In this document: positions 18,051 to 26,896 of the stretch, piece after piece
Layout of the letters: the number at the start of each line of letters is the position of its first letter
Position numbering within the stretch: the stretch's first letter is position 1
DNA from: Chitinophaga pinensis
GTDB lineage: Bacteria; Bacteroidota; Bacteroidia; Flavobacteriales_D; Crocinitomicaceae
Length of the DNA stretch: 36,386 bases
Direction of reading: 5' to 3'
NCBI GenBank assembly: GCA_943327315.2
Contig: CALPWQ020000015.1
Location: forward strand, 1-36,386
Notes under the pieces: model-generated
The model's input: the letters and a program-made list of their open reading frames with translations, nothing else
What the model was told of the DNA's origin: nothing
Databases searched by the model: none
Program-made: the position numbers and the translations under genes

Positions 18051-18929
18051 TTGGAATTAGACAAGAATCAAAAAGCCATTCGAACAGCCATTTTCAGTCT
18101 GATCAGCAATGCGTTATTGGCCGCAATAAAGTTTGTTGGCGGAATTCTCGGAAACTCATACGCCTTGATTGCTGATGCGATTGAATCCACTACTGATGTT
18201 TTCTCTTCTCTACTTGTGCTTTTTGGATTGAAGTATGCCTCGCGGCCACCCGATGAAAATCATCCCTATGGTCATGGCAAAGCAGAACCCCTCATTACCT
18301 TCGCTGTCGTTTGTTTCTTGCTCATTTCCGCAACGATTATTTTCACTGAAAGCATTCACAACATCCAAACTCCGCACACTACACCTCATCCATACACCCT
18401 TTTTCTCCTTCTGGGAATTATCCTTTTCAAAGAAATTTCATTCCGTTTTGTTCATCGAAAAGGAAAAGAGACAAACAGTACATCCCTTCAAGCGGATGCC
18501 TGGCACCATCGCAGTGATGCCATCACCTCTTTGATGGCTTTTATTGGGATATCCATCGCATTGATTTTCGGTAAAGGCTTTGAAACCGCAGATGACTGGG
18601 CTGCTATGGCTGCGTCACTGTTTATCGTTTACAATGCTTTTCAAATTTTTCGTCCTGCACTTGGTGAGATTATGGACGAACATTTTCACCACGACCTCAT
18701 CGATGACATCCGAAAAGTTGCCCACAGTGTAAGCGGTGTACTTGAAACAGAAAAATGCTACGTACGGAAGACAGGCATGCAGTATTTTGTTGACTTACAT
18801 CTCGTGGTCAATGGCAAATTATCTGTAGCGGAAGGACATTTCATTGCGCATGAAGTCAAAGACCGCATCATGGCTGAACTTCCAGACATTACTGATGTGC
18901 TGATTCACATTGAGCCCGATACTTTTTAA
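18051..18929 (+). CDS. Cation diffusion facilitator transporter
   Basis: CDF proteins export divalent metals such as Zn2+, Fe2+ or Co2+ using the proton gradient. The protein shows the family opening (AIRTAIFSLISNALLAAIKF), the first metal site SYALIADAIESTTD with its Asp pair, the HPYGHGKAEP loop, the second site LQADAWHHRSDAITS (His and Asp), and a C-terminal cytosolic metal-sensing domain ending LIHIEPDTF. About six membrane helices are apparent. The TTG at 18051-18053 gives 292 residues, the usual size; an in-frame ATG at 17964 adds 29 non-family residues and would span the -7 box. It is divergent from lpxD. Metal specificity cannot be read with confidence. Confidence 0.9.
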   Translation: MELDKNQKAIRTAIFSLISNALLAAIKFVGGILGNSYALIADAIESTTDVFSSLLVLFGLKYASRPPDENHPYGHGKAEPLITFAVVCFLLISATIIFTESIHNIQTPHTTPHPYTLFLLLGIILFKEISFRFVHRKGKETNSTSLQADAWHHRSDAITSLMAFIGISIALIFGKGFETADDWAAMAASLFIVYNAFQIFRPALGEIMDEHFHHDLIDDIRKVAHSVSGVLETEKCYVRKTGMQYFVDLHLVVNGKLSVAEGHFIAHEVKDRIMAELPDITDVLIHIEPDTF

Positions 18930-18991
18930 TTTTTTGTTCTTGGCGTGAACCGATTTGATGTAGGCCTGTATTAATGGGCAAACTACACGAA

Positions 18992-19597
18992 ATGAAACAA
19001 CTATTTATCTTTTCAATGCTCCTGTTTTTGGGAGCGAATGCATGGTCACAAACAAAATTGATTGCTCACAAGAGCCACAGTGGAAGTGCAAAATCATTCA
19101 CATACAGCCTTCATTCAAAAACCTTTAACAAGGGAGAATCAAACTTTGGCCAAGCTCCACAGCGCATGGTTCGCAATTCACGTCTCGATACAGTGCGCTT
19201 GCTGCCCGATGCGCGCGTGATTATGATTACAAGTGAAAGTTGTTACTGGGAAGATTATGGTGGACGACCTGAATCCAATCCTGAATTGTGGAGTGCTGGA
19301 AAAGATACCTTGAACGGTCATCCGCTCTTTAATGCCGAGCACACACCGATGGAAATTCGCAAAACACTTCAAGATGAATACTACTTCACGAATACGCCTT
19401 CTTCAGTTGTGCTGATTGGATTTGACGAACCAAAAGCAGATGTGGTTGAAACACCGAAACTGGACCAATCCCCACTAAAAGTCAGAAAGAAAAAATCAAA
19501 ATCTGAAGAGCCACAGCTTCCTGCACAAAAGGGACCTTCGCTTTTCTATATGATCATCATGGCTTTGCTGTCTTCCATTTTACGGCTTCCATATTAA
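18992..19597 (+). CDS. Exported protein of unknown function, C-terminal membrane segment
   Basis: From the ATG at 18992 the 201-residue product starts with a signal peptide (MKQLFIFSMLLFLGANAWSQ). A soluble region follows with an SESCYWEDYGGRPESNPELW segment around residues 80-100, a Lys/Glu/Pro-rich linker (about 150-180) and a hydrophobic C-terminus (SLFYMIIMALLSSIL). This fits a periplasmic domain held to the membrane at its C-terminus. An ATG six codons upstream (18974) would only lengthen the n-region. It ends 9 bp before the DoxX-like gene, so the two are probably one unit. I do not recognise the family. Confidence 0.75.
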   Translation: MKQLFIFSMLLFLGANAWSQTKLIAHKSHSGSAKSFTYSLHSKTFNKGESNFGQAPQRMVRNSRLDTVRLLPDARVIMITSESCYWEDYGGRPESNPELWSAGKDTLNGHPLFNAEHTPMEIRKTLQDEYYFTNTPSSVVLIGFDEPKADVVETPKLDQSPLKVRKKKSKSEEPQLPAQKGPSLFYMIIMALLSSILRLPY

Positions 19598-19606
19598 TCC
19601 TGAAAG

Positions 19607-20737
19607 ATGGTACGTCGATTTTCCCTTTTTCCACTCACATTCTTCGGATTCATTCTTTTATTTTTTCCGATGTCGTGGAACATTGTGGCGTTCCAAAACA
19701 CACTGACTGATTTTATTTTCTTGCCCCTTGTGCGGCTATTTTTTCCTCAAACAGATTTCACTTCAGATGCAAAAGGGCTTTACGTGTTGGTAGGAATACT
19801 TTTGGGAATTTCGCTCATAGTTCACGGTTTCTTTCTTCGTATGAACGCTGAAAAGTTCACTCGGACCATGTCCATTTTACGCACGGCATCTGTGTTTTTT
19901 CTGTCAACGTTGTTACTAAAATACGGCGCAGATAAAATGTTCAAAGCACAGTTTTATCTTCCGGAACCAAATCTCTTGTATACGCCAATGGGAAAATTGG
20001 ATAAAGACATTTTGTTCTGGTCGACGATGGGCACTTCTTATGAATACAATCTGTTCATGGGAATAATGGAAATAATCCCAGGACTGATGATCTTATTTAC
20101 GCGCACCCGAAAACTGGGATTGATCATCGCGACAGGGGTGTTTCTGAATGTTTTTGCCATCAACATCTCCTTCGACATATCAGTGAAATTGCTTTCTTTC
20201 ATCTTGCTGATGATGAGTATTTACCTCGTGTATCCTTACCTATTCAGCACAAAAGAAAACGATGCTGAAGCAAGCTATTTTTCCACCAAACCCAAATGGA
20301 TCAAAGCCGTTCTGCTTGGATTGATTTTGATAGAATCTATAGGTCCATACATGTTGCATGGGAATTTCAATGATGATTCTGCATCGAGGCCAATAATGCA
20401 TGGTGCTTATGAAGTCACTCATCAAGGTTTCACCGAAGGAAATTCACTTTTTGAGCTTAACATAAAACGTGTTTTCATCCACCGAGATGGCTACATGATT
20501 TTTCAATTCGAAAACGAAGACATGGCCGATTTTGCGCTAGAAATTGATCAAATAAAGCAGACAATGACACTCACCGATTATTCGGAAGTGCAACAAATAC
20601 TTCGGTATAGCTACAATCGAAAGACAAAAGTACTGGAACTTCAAAACACCAATGGTACAACGATAATTTCTACCAGGGCTATTCCTTGGAGAAATCTTCC
20701 CGCCCTACAAAGACAATTTCACTGGACAGTGGATTAA
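19607..20737 (+). CDS. DoxX-like polytopic membrane protein
   Basis: The 376-residue protein has seven or so hydrophobic segments in the first 245 residues, including KYGADKMFKAQFYLPEPNLLYT and the EYNLFMGIMEIIPGLMILF helix, which resemble DoxX/MauE-type proteins. Residues about 255-376 form a soluble domain with alternating charged and aromatic residues, ending RNLPALQRQFHWTVD. DoxX-like proteins are linked to redox or thiol chemistry in some bacteria, but the role here is unknown. Nine bases separate it from the exported protein gene. Its stop codon directly abuts the stop of the converging E1 gene. Confidence 0.75.
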   Translation: MVRRFSLFPLTFFGFILLFFPMSWNIVAFQNTLTDFIFLPLVRLFFPQTDFTSDAKGLYVLVGILLGISLIVHGFFLRMNAEKFTRTMSILRTASVFFLSTLLLKYGADKMFKAQFYLPEPNLLYTPMGKLDKDILFWSTMGTSYEYNLFMGIMEIIPGLMILFTRTRKLGLIIATGVFLNVFAINISFDISVKLLSFILLMMSIYLVYPYLFSTKENDAEASYFSTKPKWIKAVLLGLILIESIGPYMLHGNFNDDSASRPIMHGAYEVTHQGFTEGNSLFELNIKRVFIHRDGYMIFQFENEDMADFALEIDQIKQTMTLTDYSEVQQILRYSYNRKTKVLELQNTNGTTIISTRAIPWRNLPALQRQFHWTVD

Positions 20738-22819
20738 TCAGTAGTTCAATAAGTTTGCAAGTGCTTCTTTTACTTGACTTGAATTCGTCAATAGTGCAGC
20801 CTCCAAGGTTGAATTCAAAGGAATGGCAGGTGTATCAACCGATCCAACAATCGAAATTGGTGCATCCAATGCTTTGAAATTATCGCGTTGAATTCTTCCA
20901 GCCAAACCAAGCGTGAATGAGGCCTCCGTAGATTCTTCCGTTACCAACATCGCTTTTCCATGACGTTGAACAGCTGCATTCATGACATCGTGATCCAATG
21001 GATTCAAGGTACGAAGGTCGATGATTTCTACCTTTCCTGCGAATTCCTTTGTGGCTTCGAGAGACCAGTACACCCCGCGTCCGTAAGTAATAATGACACA
21101 AGATTGACCAGATTTGATCAGATCAGCATCCGCCTCCTGAACAACACGTGCCTTTCCGAAAGGAATGATATACTCTTCATCTGGTTCAATCGACATCGCC
21201 CCTTCTGTTCCCGGTATTTTCGACCAATACAGCCCTTTGTGTTCAAGAATTACGACTGGATTCGGATCATAAAACGCTGATTTCAGCAATCCTTTAAGAT
21301 CGGCCCCTGTTGATGGGTAAGCGACTTTAATCCCACGAATATTGGTTAAGACTGATTCAACACTGGATGAATGGTAAGGTCCACCCGAACCATAAGCGCC
21401 AATGGGCACACGAATGACACAGCTTACAGGCCATTTTCCATTCGATAAATAATACGAACGCGAAACTTCAGTAAACAACTGGTTTAATCCCGGCCAAATG
21501 TAATCGGCAAATTGAACTTCTACAAAAGGTTTCAATCCAACAGCAGACATTCCCACCGTTGATCCGATGATAAATGCTTCTTGAATCGGCGTATTGAACA
21601 CGCGGTTATCTCCAAACTGTTGCGCCAAGGTTGCTGCTTCGCGGAAAACTCCACCCAAGCGACCACCAACATCTTGACCATAAAGCAGTGCTTCTGGATG
21701 TTTTTCCATCAGTTCCCGCACCGCAAAAAGCGCCGAATCCACCATGACCGTTTTCTTCTTTCCTTTCGGTTCGCGTTCTCCTTTTTCTTCAGTTACTGGT
21801 GTGGGTGCAAAGATGAAATCTGTCACCGAATCCGGCGATGGATCTTCGGCGTTCAAAGCCTGCTCATATTGAGCATCTACCAATTTTCGCACGTCTGCTT
21901 CAATGTTGATGAAATCCGCTTCACCAAATCCATTTGAACGCATCAAGTCCTTCAATTTTGGATAAGGGTCGCGCGTTGCGGCTTCTTCCAAATCGTCGCG
22001 GTACCATTCTTTTCTTACACCTGAAGTATGGTGTCCAAGAAGTGGAACTTTTGCATGAATGATAAATGGACGACGTTCTTTTCGAACGGTATCAAACACT
22101 TCTGCTACCGTATCAAAGGACAACTTAAAATCACTGCCGTCAATGGTACGCACCTCGATTCCATTGAATCCTTTCGCATACTGTGTCATGTCTTGCGCCC
22201 GCGTTTCAGCAGCATTCGCAGAGATATCCCAGCCATTGTCTTGCACGAGGTAAACGATTGGGTATTGCTTTAACGCAGCCATTTGTAGCGCTTCAGACAC
22301 CTCCCCTTCTGTGCAAGAGGCATCCCCTAAGGAACATACAACAACAGGGTTCAGTCCCTTAAAATCTTCAGAAAGCCCTTGTTTTTCTTTGTATTGAATT
22401 CCCATCGCTACACCCGTTGTCGGTATGGCTTGCATACCTGTTGCAGACGATTGATGGGGGATTTTAGGCATGTCATCACGTTTCAATGAGGGGTGCGAAT
22501 AATAGGTGCGTCCTCCAGAAAAGGGATCGTCTTTCTTCGCAAACACCTGAAGCATCAACTCATAAGGAGTCATTCCAATCCCGAGAAGGATGCTGTCATC
22601 GCGGTAATAAGGCGCCACCCAATCTTGTGGCAAAAGTTGCAATCCAACAGCCAACTGAATGGCCTCATGTCCGCGCGATGTTGCATGCACGTACTTCGCC
22701 GTAACTTCCTTGTTGGCCTCGTATTTTTCAGCAAGTGTTTTTGCAGTGCACATCAGACGAAATGCTTCAAGCATTCTTGCTTTTGTCAGGATTTGGCTGT
22801 TGGAATTTAAATCTCCCAT
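20738..22819 (-). CDS. 2-oxoacid dehydrogenase E1, fused alpha and beta subunits
   Basis: The 693-residue protein joins two proteins that are usually separate. Residues 1 to about 320 are the E1-alpha domain with the thiamine-diphosphate motif (GDASCTEGE at 165-173, ending QDNGW at 193-197). After a charged linker near 325-357, residues from about 358 are E1-beta (TVMVDSALFAVRELM, LYGQDVGG, PIQEAFIIG). It should decarboxylate a branched-chain or similar 2-oxoacid and pass the acyl group to a lipoyl E2, which is not in the window. Such fusions are common in Bacteroidota and are usually called 2-oxoisovalerate dehydrogenase E1; the substrate is inferred. It appears to have its own promoter. Confidence 0.9.
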   Translation of the reverse strand: MGDLNSNSQILTKARMLEAFRLMCTAKTLAEKYEANKEVTAKYVHATSRGHEAIQLAVGLQLLPQDWVAPYYRDDSILLGIGMTPYELMLQVFAKKDDPFSGGRTYYSHPSLKRDDMPKIPHQSSATGMQAIPTTGVAMGIQYKEKQGLSEDFKGLNPVVVCSLGDASCTEGEVSEALQMAALKQYPIVYLVQDNGWDISANAAETRAQDMTQYAKGFNGIEVRTIDGSDFKLSFDTVAEVFDTVRKERRPFIIHAKVPLLGHHTSGVRKEWYRDDLEEAATRDPYPKLKDLMRSNGFGEADFINIEADVRKLVDAQYEQALNAEDPSPDSVTDFIFAPTPVTEEKGEREPKGKKKTVMVDSALFAVRELMEKHPEALLYGQDVGGRLGGVFREAATLAQQFGDNRVFNTPIQEAFIIGSTVGMSAVGLKPFVEVQFADYIWPGLNQLFTEVSRSYYLSNGKWPVSCVIRVPIGAYGSGGPYHSSSVESVLTNIRGIKVAYPSTGADLKGLLKSAFYDPNPVVILEHKGLYWSKIPGTEGAMSIEPDEEYIIPFGKARVVQEADADLIKSGQSCVIITYGRGVYWSLEATKEFAGKVEIIDLRTLNPLDHDVMNAAVQRHGKAMLVTEESTEASFTLGLAGRIQRDNFKALDAPISIVGSVDTPAIPLNSTLEAALLTNSSQVKEALANLLNY

Positions 22820-22839
22820 GGTTCATTAAAAAGTGTGGG

Positions 22840-22847
22840 CAAAATTA
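22840..22847 (-). promoter_or_regulatory. Promoter -7 box of the fused E1 gene
   Basis: The minus strand reads TAATTTTG, a TAnnTTTG match, 20 bp upstream of the ATG. The best upstream TTG is at 16 bp, shorter than usual. Confidence 0.45.
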
Positions 22848-22869
22848 TGAAAATCTCAAGATTCAAGAT

Positions 22870-25041
22870 TTATTGATTGTTATCGATAATGTAGGTCAAC
22901 ACCTTTTCCATCAAATGCACCCGATCTTTTCCTGTGACATTGTGCTTGTGCATGGGGTACGGGAAAAAGTCCATTTGGATTCCAAGTTCAACAAACTTCT
23001 TCACCAGTGCATAGTTGTGTTGCATCACCACGACGTCATCCACTGTTCCGTGAATGAGTAATAAATCACCCTTAAGGTTTTTTGCATACGTCAACAAACT
23101 TGCTTTTTCATACCCAGCAACATTTTGTTCTGGACGGTCCATATAGCGTTCGCCATACATGATTTCATAGTATTTCCAATCGGTTACAGGTCCACCGGCA
23201 ACACCTACTTTGAACACATCTGGGTACCGCAACATAAATGAGGTGGTCATAAATCCACCAAAGGACCAACCATGGATCGCCAAGCGATTTGAATCCACAT
23301 AACTCAAGCTCTTCAAGTAGTTCACGCCTTCCAGTTGATCATTCATCTCCACCGTTCCTAACTGACGATGAATTTGCGATTCGTCGGCAAAACCTCGATA
23401 AGCTGAGCCACGACCATCCAAGGTGTACACCAAATAACCTTGTTCAGCCATCCAGTACATCCAAAGATTTGCCCCATCGAGCCATGAGTTTGTGATCATT
23501 TGCGCATGAGGACCGCCATAGACATAGACCATCACTGGGTATTTCTTTGACGGATCAAAGTTGCTTGGCTTGATCAGGCGTGTATACAATTTCGTTCCAT
23601 CCGCAGCTGTAAGCGTATTGATTTCAGCAGTTCCGATTTTCACATCCGACAGTTTGTCTTTAGTGACCATGATTTGCTTGATGATTTTACCATCAGGATT
23701 TAAAATACACGCATGGTAATCGGTGTCGTGATTGGAGTAGGCGTCAAAAATATATTTCCCAGAAGAAGATAGTTGTACGTCATGGGTACCATCTATTAAC
23801 GTGATTCTCTTGGATGGAGTGTGTTTTGGTGTAACAGAAACCGAATAGACCAAGGTATTCATTGGATTTTCACCCGTTGCAGAATAGTACACGGTTGTTC
23901 CATCTGGCGTTGCCCCTATGATGTCTTTCACCACGAAGGAATGCTTCGTCAATTGAGTAATGAGTTTCCCGTTGATGTCGTAGTAGTACAAATTACTGAA
24001 CCCATCGCGCTCGGAAATCCAAATGAAATTATTGGCTTTTGATGAAGGGAAAAATGCCGCATGTTCTGGCTCTACCCACTTCTCATTCGACTCTTCAAAC
24101 AAGGTGCGCACGAATTTTCCCGTTTTCACTTCGTAGAGATTCACCATCATGTGGTTTTGATCGCGGTTCACCTCCGCAATGATGACAAACTGATCATCAG
24201 GCGTAAAGGCCAAATTCGTCAAGTAATCATCGGCAGCTCCTTTCGGTGAGATGTAAACCGTTTGCTTTGAGGCCAAATCATAAATTCCCACACGCGGCTT
24301 TTCAGATTTTTGTCCCGCCATTGGGTACTTGATCGACAACAACTCACCAGGCGTTTGGTTAATGTCCAACAAAGGATAATCATGCACCTCTGTTTCATCT
24401 TTCTGATAAAAGGCCAAATGTTTCCCAGCATTCGACCAAAACAAGCCGCCACTGATGCCGAACTCACTGCGCGCAATGGCTTGACCAGAAACGATGTTCT
24501 TGTCGGAGTTGTTCGTTACCGTTCTCTTTTCACCTTCCTTGGACTTCACATAAACGTCATTTCCAATCGTATAAGCAATGTGAAAGCTTTTCTTGTGCAT
24601 CAGCCCATTTTCTGCTGTTTCATCGAGCGTATTGAGCAGTTTACCTTGGTCGATCAAGACATCACCCAAGTAAAAGTGAACGCCGTCGTTGATGATAAAT
24701 TCCTTTTGATTCACCCATTCCAAGCCAAAGAAGCTCGTCAATTCACTGCCAAGCATTTTATTCATTTTCTCGACAGTTAATATTTCCCCCAATTTTTGCT
24801 TCTGTTCGGCAGCATTGCCCATCACCATCGATTGGTAGGTCTTGTTGAAACAGGTATACATATCCGATCCAGGCAACCATTGAACCCCGAAAGCACGATC
24901 AGGTCCATAAATTCGCATTTGTCCAAGGACAGCATCTTTGAGTGTCAATTCCTTTTGAACCGGTGGATCGTTTTGAGAAAATGCCACAGACTGCTGGAAA
25001 AGAAGAATGGCACTCAGAGAAAGTAGATTAAAAAATTTCAT
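22870..25041 (-). CDS. S9 family peptidase, dipeptidyl peptidase IV-like
   Basis: The 723-residue protein has a signal peptide (1-22, ending AFSQ), an N-terminal beta-propeller domain (about 50-470) and a C-terminal alpha/beta-hydrolase domain. The catalytic triad is visible: Ser593 in GWSFGG, Asp668 in HGTVDD and His700 in YPMHKHN. DPP4-type enzymes remove Xaa-Pro dipeptides from peptide N-termini; here the site would be periplasmic or outer-membrane-facing. No T9SS sorting domain is present, so it is not a T9SS cargo. It lies 15 bp after the DUF2461 gene and is probably cotranscribed with it. Confidence 0.93.
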   Translation of the reverse strand: MKFFNLLSLSAILLFQQSVAFSQNDPPVQKELTLKDAVLGQMRIYGPDRAFGVQWLPGSDMYTCFNKTYQSMVMGNAAEQKQKLGEILTVEKMNKMLGSELTSFFGLEWVNQKEFIINDGVHFYLGDVLIDQGKLLNTLDETAENGLMHKKSFHIAYTIGNDVYVKSKEGEKRTVTNNSDKNIVSGQAIARSEFGISGGLFWSNAGKHLAFYQKDETEVHDYPLLDINQTPGELLSIKYPMAGQKSEKPRVGIYDLASKQTVYISPKGAADDYLTNLAFTPDDQFVIIAEVNRDQNHMMVNLYEVKTGKFVRTLFEESNEKWVEPEHAAFFPSSKANNFIWISERDGFSNLYYYDINGKLITQLTKHSFVVKDIIGATPDGTTVYYSATGENPMNTLVYSVSVTPKHTPSKRITLIDGTHDVQLSSSGKYIFDAYSNHDTDYHACILNPDGKIIKQIMVTKDKLSDVKIGTAEINTLTAADGTKLYTRLIKPSNFDPSKKYPVMVYVYGGPHAQMITNSWLDGANLWMYWMAEQGYLVYTLDGRGSAYRGFADESQIHRQLGTVEMNDQLEGVNYLKSLSYVDSNRLAIHGWSFGGFMTTSFMLRYPDVFKVGVAGGPVTDWKYYEIMYGERYMDRPEQNVAGYEKASLLTYAKNLKGDLLLIHGTVDDVVVMQHNYALVKKFVELGIQMDFFPYPMHKHNVTGKDRVHLMEKVLTYIIDNNQ

Positions 25042-25056
25042 GGGATGAATGTTGAA

Positions 25057-25731
25057 TTAAGATCGTTGTATCAGTTTACTAAAGAAGGACTCTACCGGTT
25101 TTCCCGCTTCATAGCAGTTCAAAATGACTTGGTCTAGGTCATCTCGTAAGACATCCTCAGGGTCAAATTGCGCATAAAAATACCATTGTTTATTGAAAAT
25201 AAGCGGCTCTACTTCGGCTGCATCGCGCAGTTCTTTTGGAATAATTTTATTCTTTTCACCGAGGATATTCTTGAAAACGTGTACAAATTGTTTGTCAGAA
25301 TAGGCCGCTTTAAATCCGTCGAGATTGGCCGCAATTCCTTCACGCACCGTAAGCAAATCGTCTTTATCTATTTCGTAGACGCCGCCATAAACACGCACAT
25401 GCTCGGGACCAAGTTCAAAATACACCCCATTCACCGCCTTGCTTTTCTTTCCATTCGGTGAAATGATTGCGGACACATTCATTTTATAAGGCGTTTTGTC
25501 TTTTGAAAAACGAATGTCGCGGTTGATGCGAAACACACAATCTTTGGCCTCAAGTCCCTTAAATTGGGGTTGTACCAAGGCCAATTGATCAATAAGATGC
25601 TGTACAAAATGACGAAATGGCTCACGAACACTTGATTCGTAGCGTTTACGATTCAGATCGAACCAATCTTTGTTGTTATTTGGCGCAAGTTCGATGAAGA
25701 ACTCTAAAAAATCAGCGGTAAAAAAGGCCAT
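25057..25731 (-). CDS. DUF2461 family protein
   Basis: The 224-residue protein matches the DUF2461 (TIGR02453) family: FFTADFLEFFIELAPNNNKD at the start with the NNKDWF block, the strongly conserved FRINRDIRFSKDKTPYK segment in the middle, then VYFELGPEHVRVYGGVYE. Molecular function is unknown. No membrane or signal segment is seen, so it is likely cytosolic. The ATG at 25729-25731 is chosen; a longer reading would begin with TTG inside the TAACTTTG promoter box. It is followed by the DPP4-like gene after 15 bp. Confidence 0.9.
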   Translation of the reverse strand: MAFFTADFLEFFIELAPNNNKDWFDLNRKRYESSVREPFRHFVQHLIDQLALVQPQFKGLEAKDCVFRINRDIRFSKDKTPYKMNVSAIISPNGKKSKAVNGVYFELGPEHVRVYGGVYEIDKDDLLTVREGIAANLDGFKAAYSDKQFVHVFKNILGEKNKIIPKELRDAAEVEPLIFNKQWYFYAQFDPEDVLRDDLDQVILNCYEAGKPVESFFSKLIQRS

Positions 25732-25746
25732 TGTTTGTCTTTGGTT

Positions 25747-25754
25747 CAAAGTTA
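25747..25754 (-). promoter_or_regulatory. Promoter -7 box of the DUF2461-peptidase unit
   Basis: The minus strand reads TAACTTTG, matching TAnnTTTG, with TTA 18 bp upstream as a possible -33 element. It lies 15 bp before the chosen ATG, so the leader is short. Confidence 0.55.
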
Positions 25755-25831
25755 AGAGATTTTCTTACTAAATAAGCTCATTTCGAGTAAGCTTAAGGTC
25801 AATTCAAACACCTTAATTTCAATATAAACAC

Positions 25832-25839
25832 TACCTTTA
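25832..25839 (+). promoter_or_regulatory. Possible -7 box of the acidic protein gene
   Basis: TACCTTTA differs from TAnnTTTG at the last base. It lies 18 bp upstream of the ATG, with TTAAT 16-18 bp upstream of the box. The same octamer, with a similar upstream TTAAT, precedes the helicase gene at 31819. Confidence 0.4.
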
Positions 25840-25857
25840 CCGCAAAAATTCACCCTT

Positions 25858-26340
25858 ATGAGTCATGTAACCTTTGCCAGTATTGAAAATGCAATCAAGA
25901 CAGTTGACAATCTTGATGACGATGGCCTAGAACAACTTTCAGAGAAGTACGCGCTTGCCCAACCGACTTTGCTTGGGTATGTGATGAGTGCTCCTGAGGA
26001 ATATGAAAATGAGGACCTTGAAGGATTACTCGTTTATTATTACTGCTTAATTTCTGAGTGCTACGAACTTCAAGGCTTGAAATTGAATACCATTACCGAG
26101 GACGATATCGACGCCTTTGAAGAGCCCTATTTCGAGATGTTGGACAGCTACTTCGAGAATGATGACGAAGAAGTGCTTGAAACGTTTTGTGATCAGCCTG
26201 AGCTAGCTCAATTCATGGCGATGGAAATTTCTACTGAAGATGAGGACGGAACGGCATTGAATGATGAAACAGCGACGCAGTTGTTCATTGTGATCTTGGC
26301 GATGATTACATTGATGAACCGTGCAATTATTGCTGCATAA
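25858..26340 (+). CDS. Small, very acidic protein of unknown function
   Basis: This 160-residue protein carries about 38 Asp/Glu and only four Lys/Arg, so it is strongly acidic. Acid runs occur at about 17-22, 46-55, 79-88 and 100-108. The last 20 residues are hydrophobic (FIVILAMITLMNRAIIAA) and could be a tail anchor or buried helix. No signal peptide is seen. Acidic proteins of this size can mimic nucleic acid or bind basic partners, but nothing here fixes a role. It has its own promoter-like box and lies before the thioesterase. I do not recognise the family. Confidence 0.75.
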   Translation: MSHVTFASIENAIKTVDNLDDDGLEQLSEKYALAQPTLLGYVMSAPEEYENEDLEGLLVYYYCLISECYELQGLKLNTITEDDIDAFEEPYFEMLDSYFENDDEEVLETFCDQPELAQFMAMEISTEDEDGTALNDETATQLFIVILAMITLMNRAIIAA

Positions 26341-26393
26341 GACACCATTTCCTGCCTGAACACAGTGCCATTTTAAGTAATCTACTCTTTACA

Positions 26394-26810
26394 ATGAGCA
26401 CAATGAAAACACCCGAAGAAATTGTTTCAACCATGTTGGAAAACGATGCATTTAGCCAATGGCTGGATGTAAATGTTATGTCCATTGGTCTTGGTTCATG
26501 CACACTACACGCAACGATTCATGGACAAATGTTGAATGGATTCAATATTTTACATGGGGGTATCAGCTATTCACTGGCCGATTCGGCCCTTGCCTTTGCA
26601 TCAAACTCCTACGGATTTAAATGTGTAAGCATTGACACCTCAATTTCCCACCTTCGTCCAGCCGTTGTTGGAGACACGCTCATTGCCACCGCCATTGAAC
26701 GTCATCGAGGAAAAACGGTAGGCATCTACGAAGTTAATGTGACCAATCAAGATGGAAAAAACATCGCTCTTTTTAAAGGAACGGTGCACATTTCCAAAGA
26801 TGTTTGGTAA
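26394..26810 (+). CDS. PaaI-type hotdog-fold acyl-CoA thioesterase
   Basis: The 138-residue protein has a hotdog domain with the PaaI signature: Asn51 and His54 in NILHGG, Asp63 in SLAD, and the strand block SISHLRPAVVGDTLIATA. PaaI enzymes release CoA from hydroxyphenylacetyl-CoA and related aryl- or acyl-CoA esters and guard free CoA. A second ATG at codon 4 could be the true start. It lies 86 bp before marR, next to the beta-oxidation genes, which fits a CoA-recycling role there. The rest of a phenylacetate pathway is not visible, so the paaI name is not assigned. Confidence 0.88.
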   Translation: MSTMKTPEEIVSTMLENDAFSQWLDVNVMSIGLGSCTLHATIHGQMLNGFNILHGGISYSLADSALAFASNSYGFKCVSIDTSISHLRPAVVGDTLIATAIERHRGKTVGIYEVNVTNQDGKNIALFKGTVHISKDVW

Positions 26811-26838
26811 AGACTGAAATTTCTTTATTTGACCTCAT

Positions 26839-26862
26839 ATATTCTATGCGTACATAGAATAT
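26839..26862. promoter_or_regulatory. Palindromic operator of the marR-beta-oxidation unit
   Basis: Perfect 10-bp arms ATATTCTATG (26839-26848) and CATAGAATAT (26853-26862) flank a 4-nt centre. The palindrome ends 5 bp before the -7 box and covers the place where the -33 element would be. Size and position fit a MarR dimer site that blocks RNA polymerase. Confidence 0.7.
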
Positions 26863-26867
26863 TTTCC

Positions 26868-26875
26868 TACATTTA
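26868..26875 (+). promoter_or_regulatory. -7 box of the marR-beta-oxidation promoter
   Basis: TACATTTA is one base from TAnnTTTG and lies 21 bp before the marR ATG. The palindrome occupies its upstream half. Confidence 0.5.
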
Positions 26876-26896
26876 TGGCTCTAAAAGAGTCCTCAA

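Noticed and set aside
26371-26393. TACTCTTTA before the thioesterase as a promoter box
   Set aside because: Spacing within the motif is one base too long for TAnnTTTG and no -33 element is visible.
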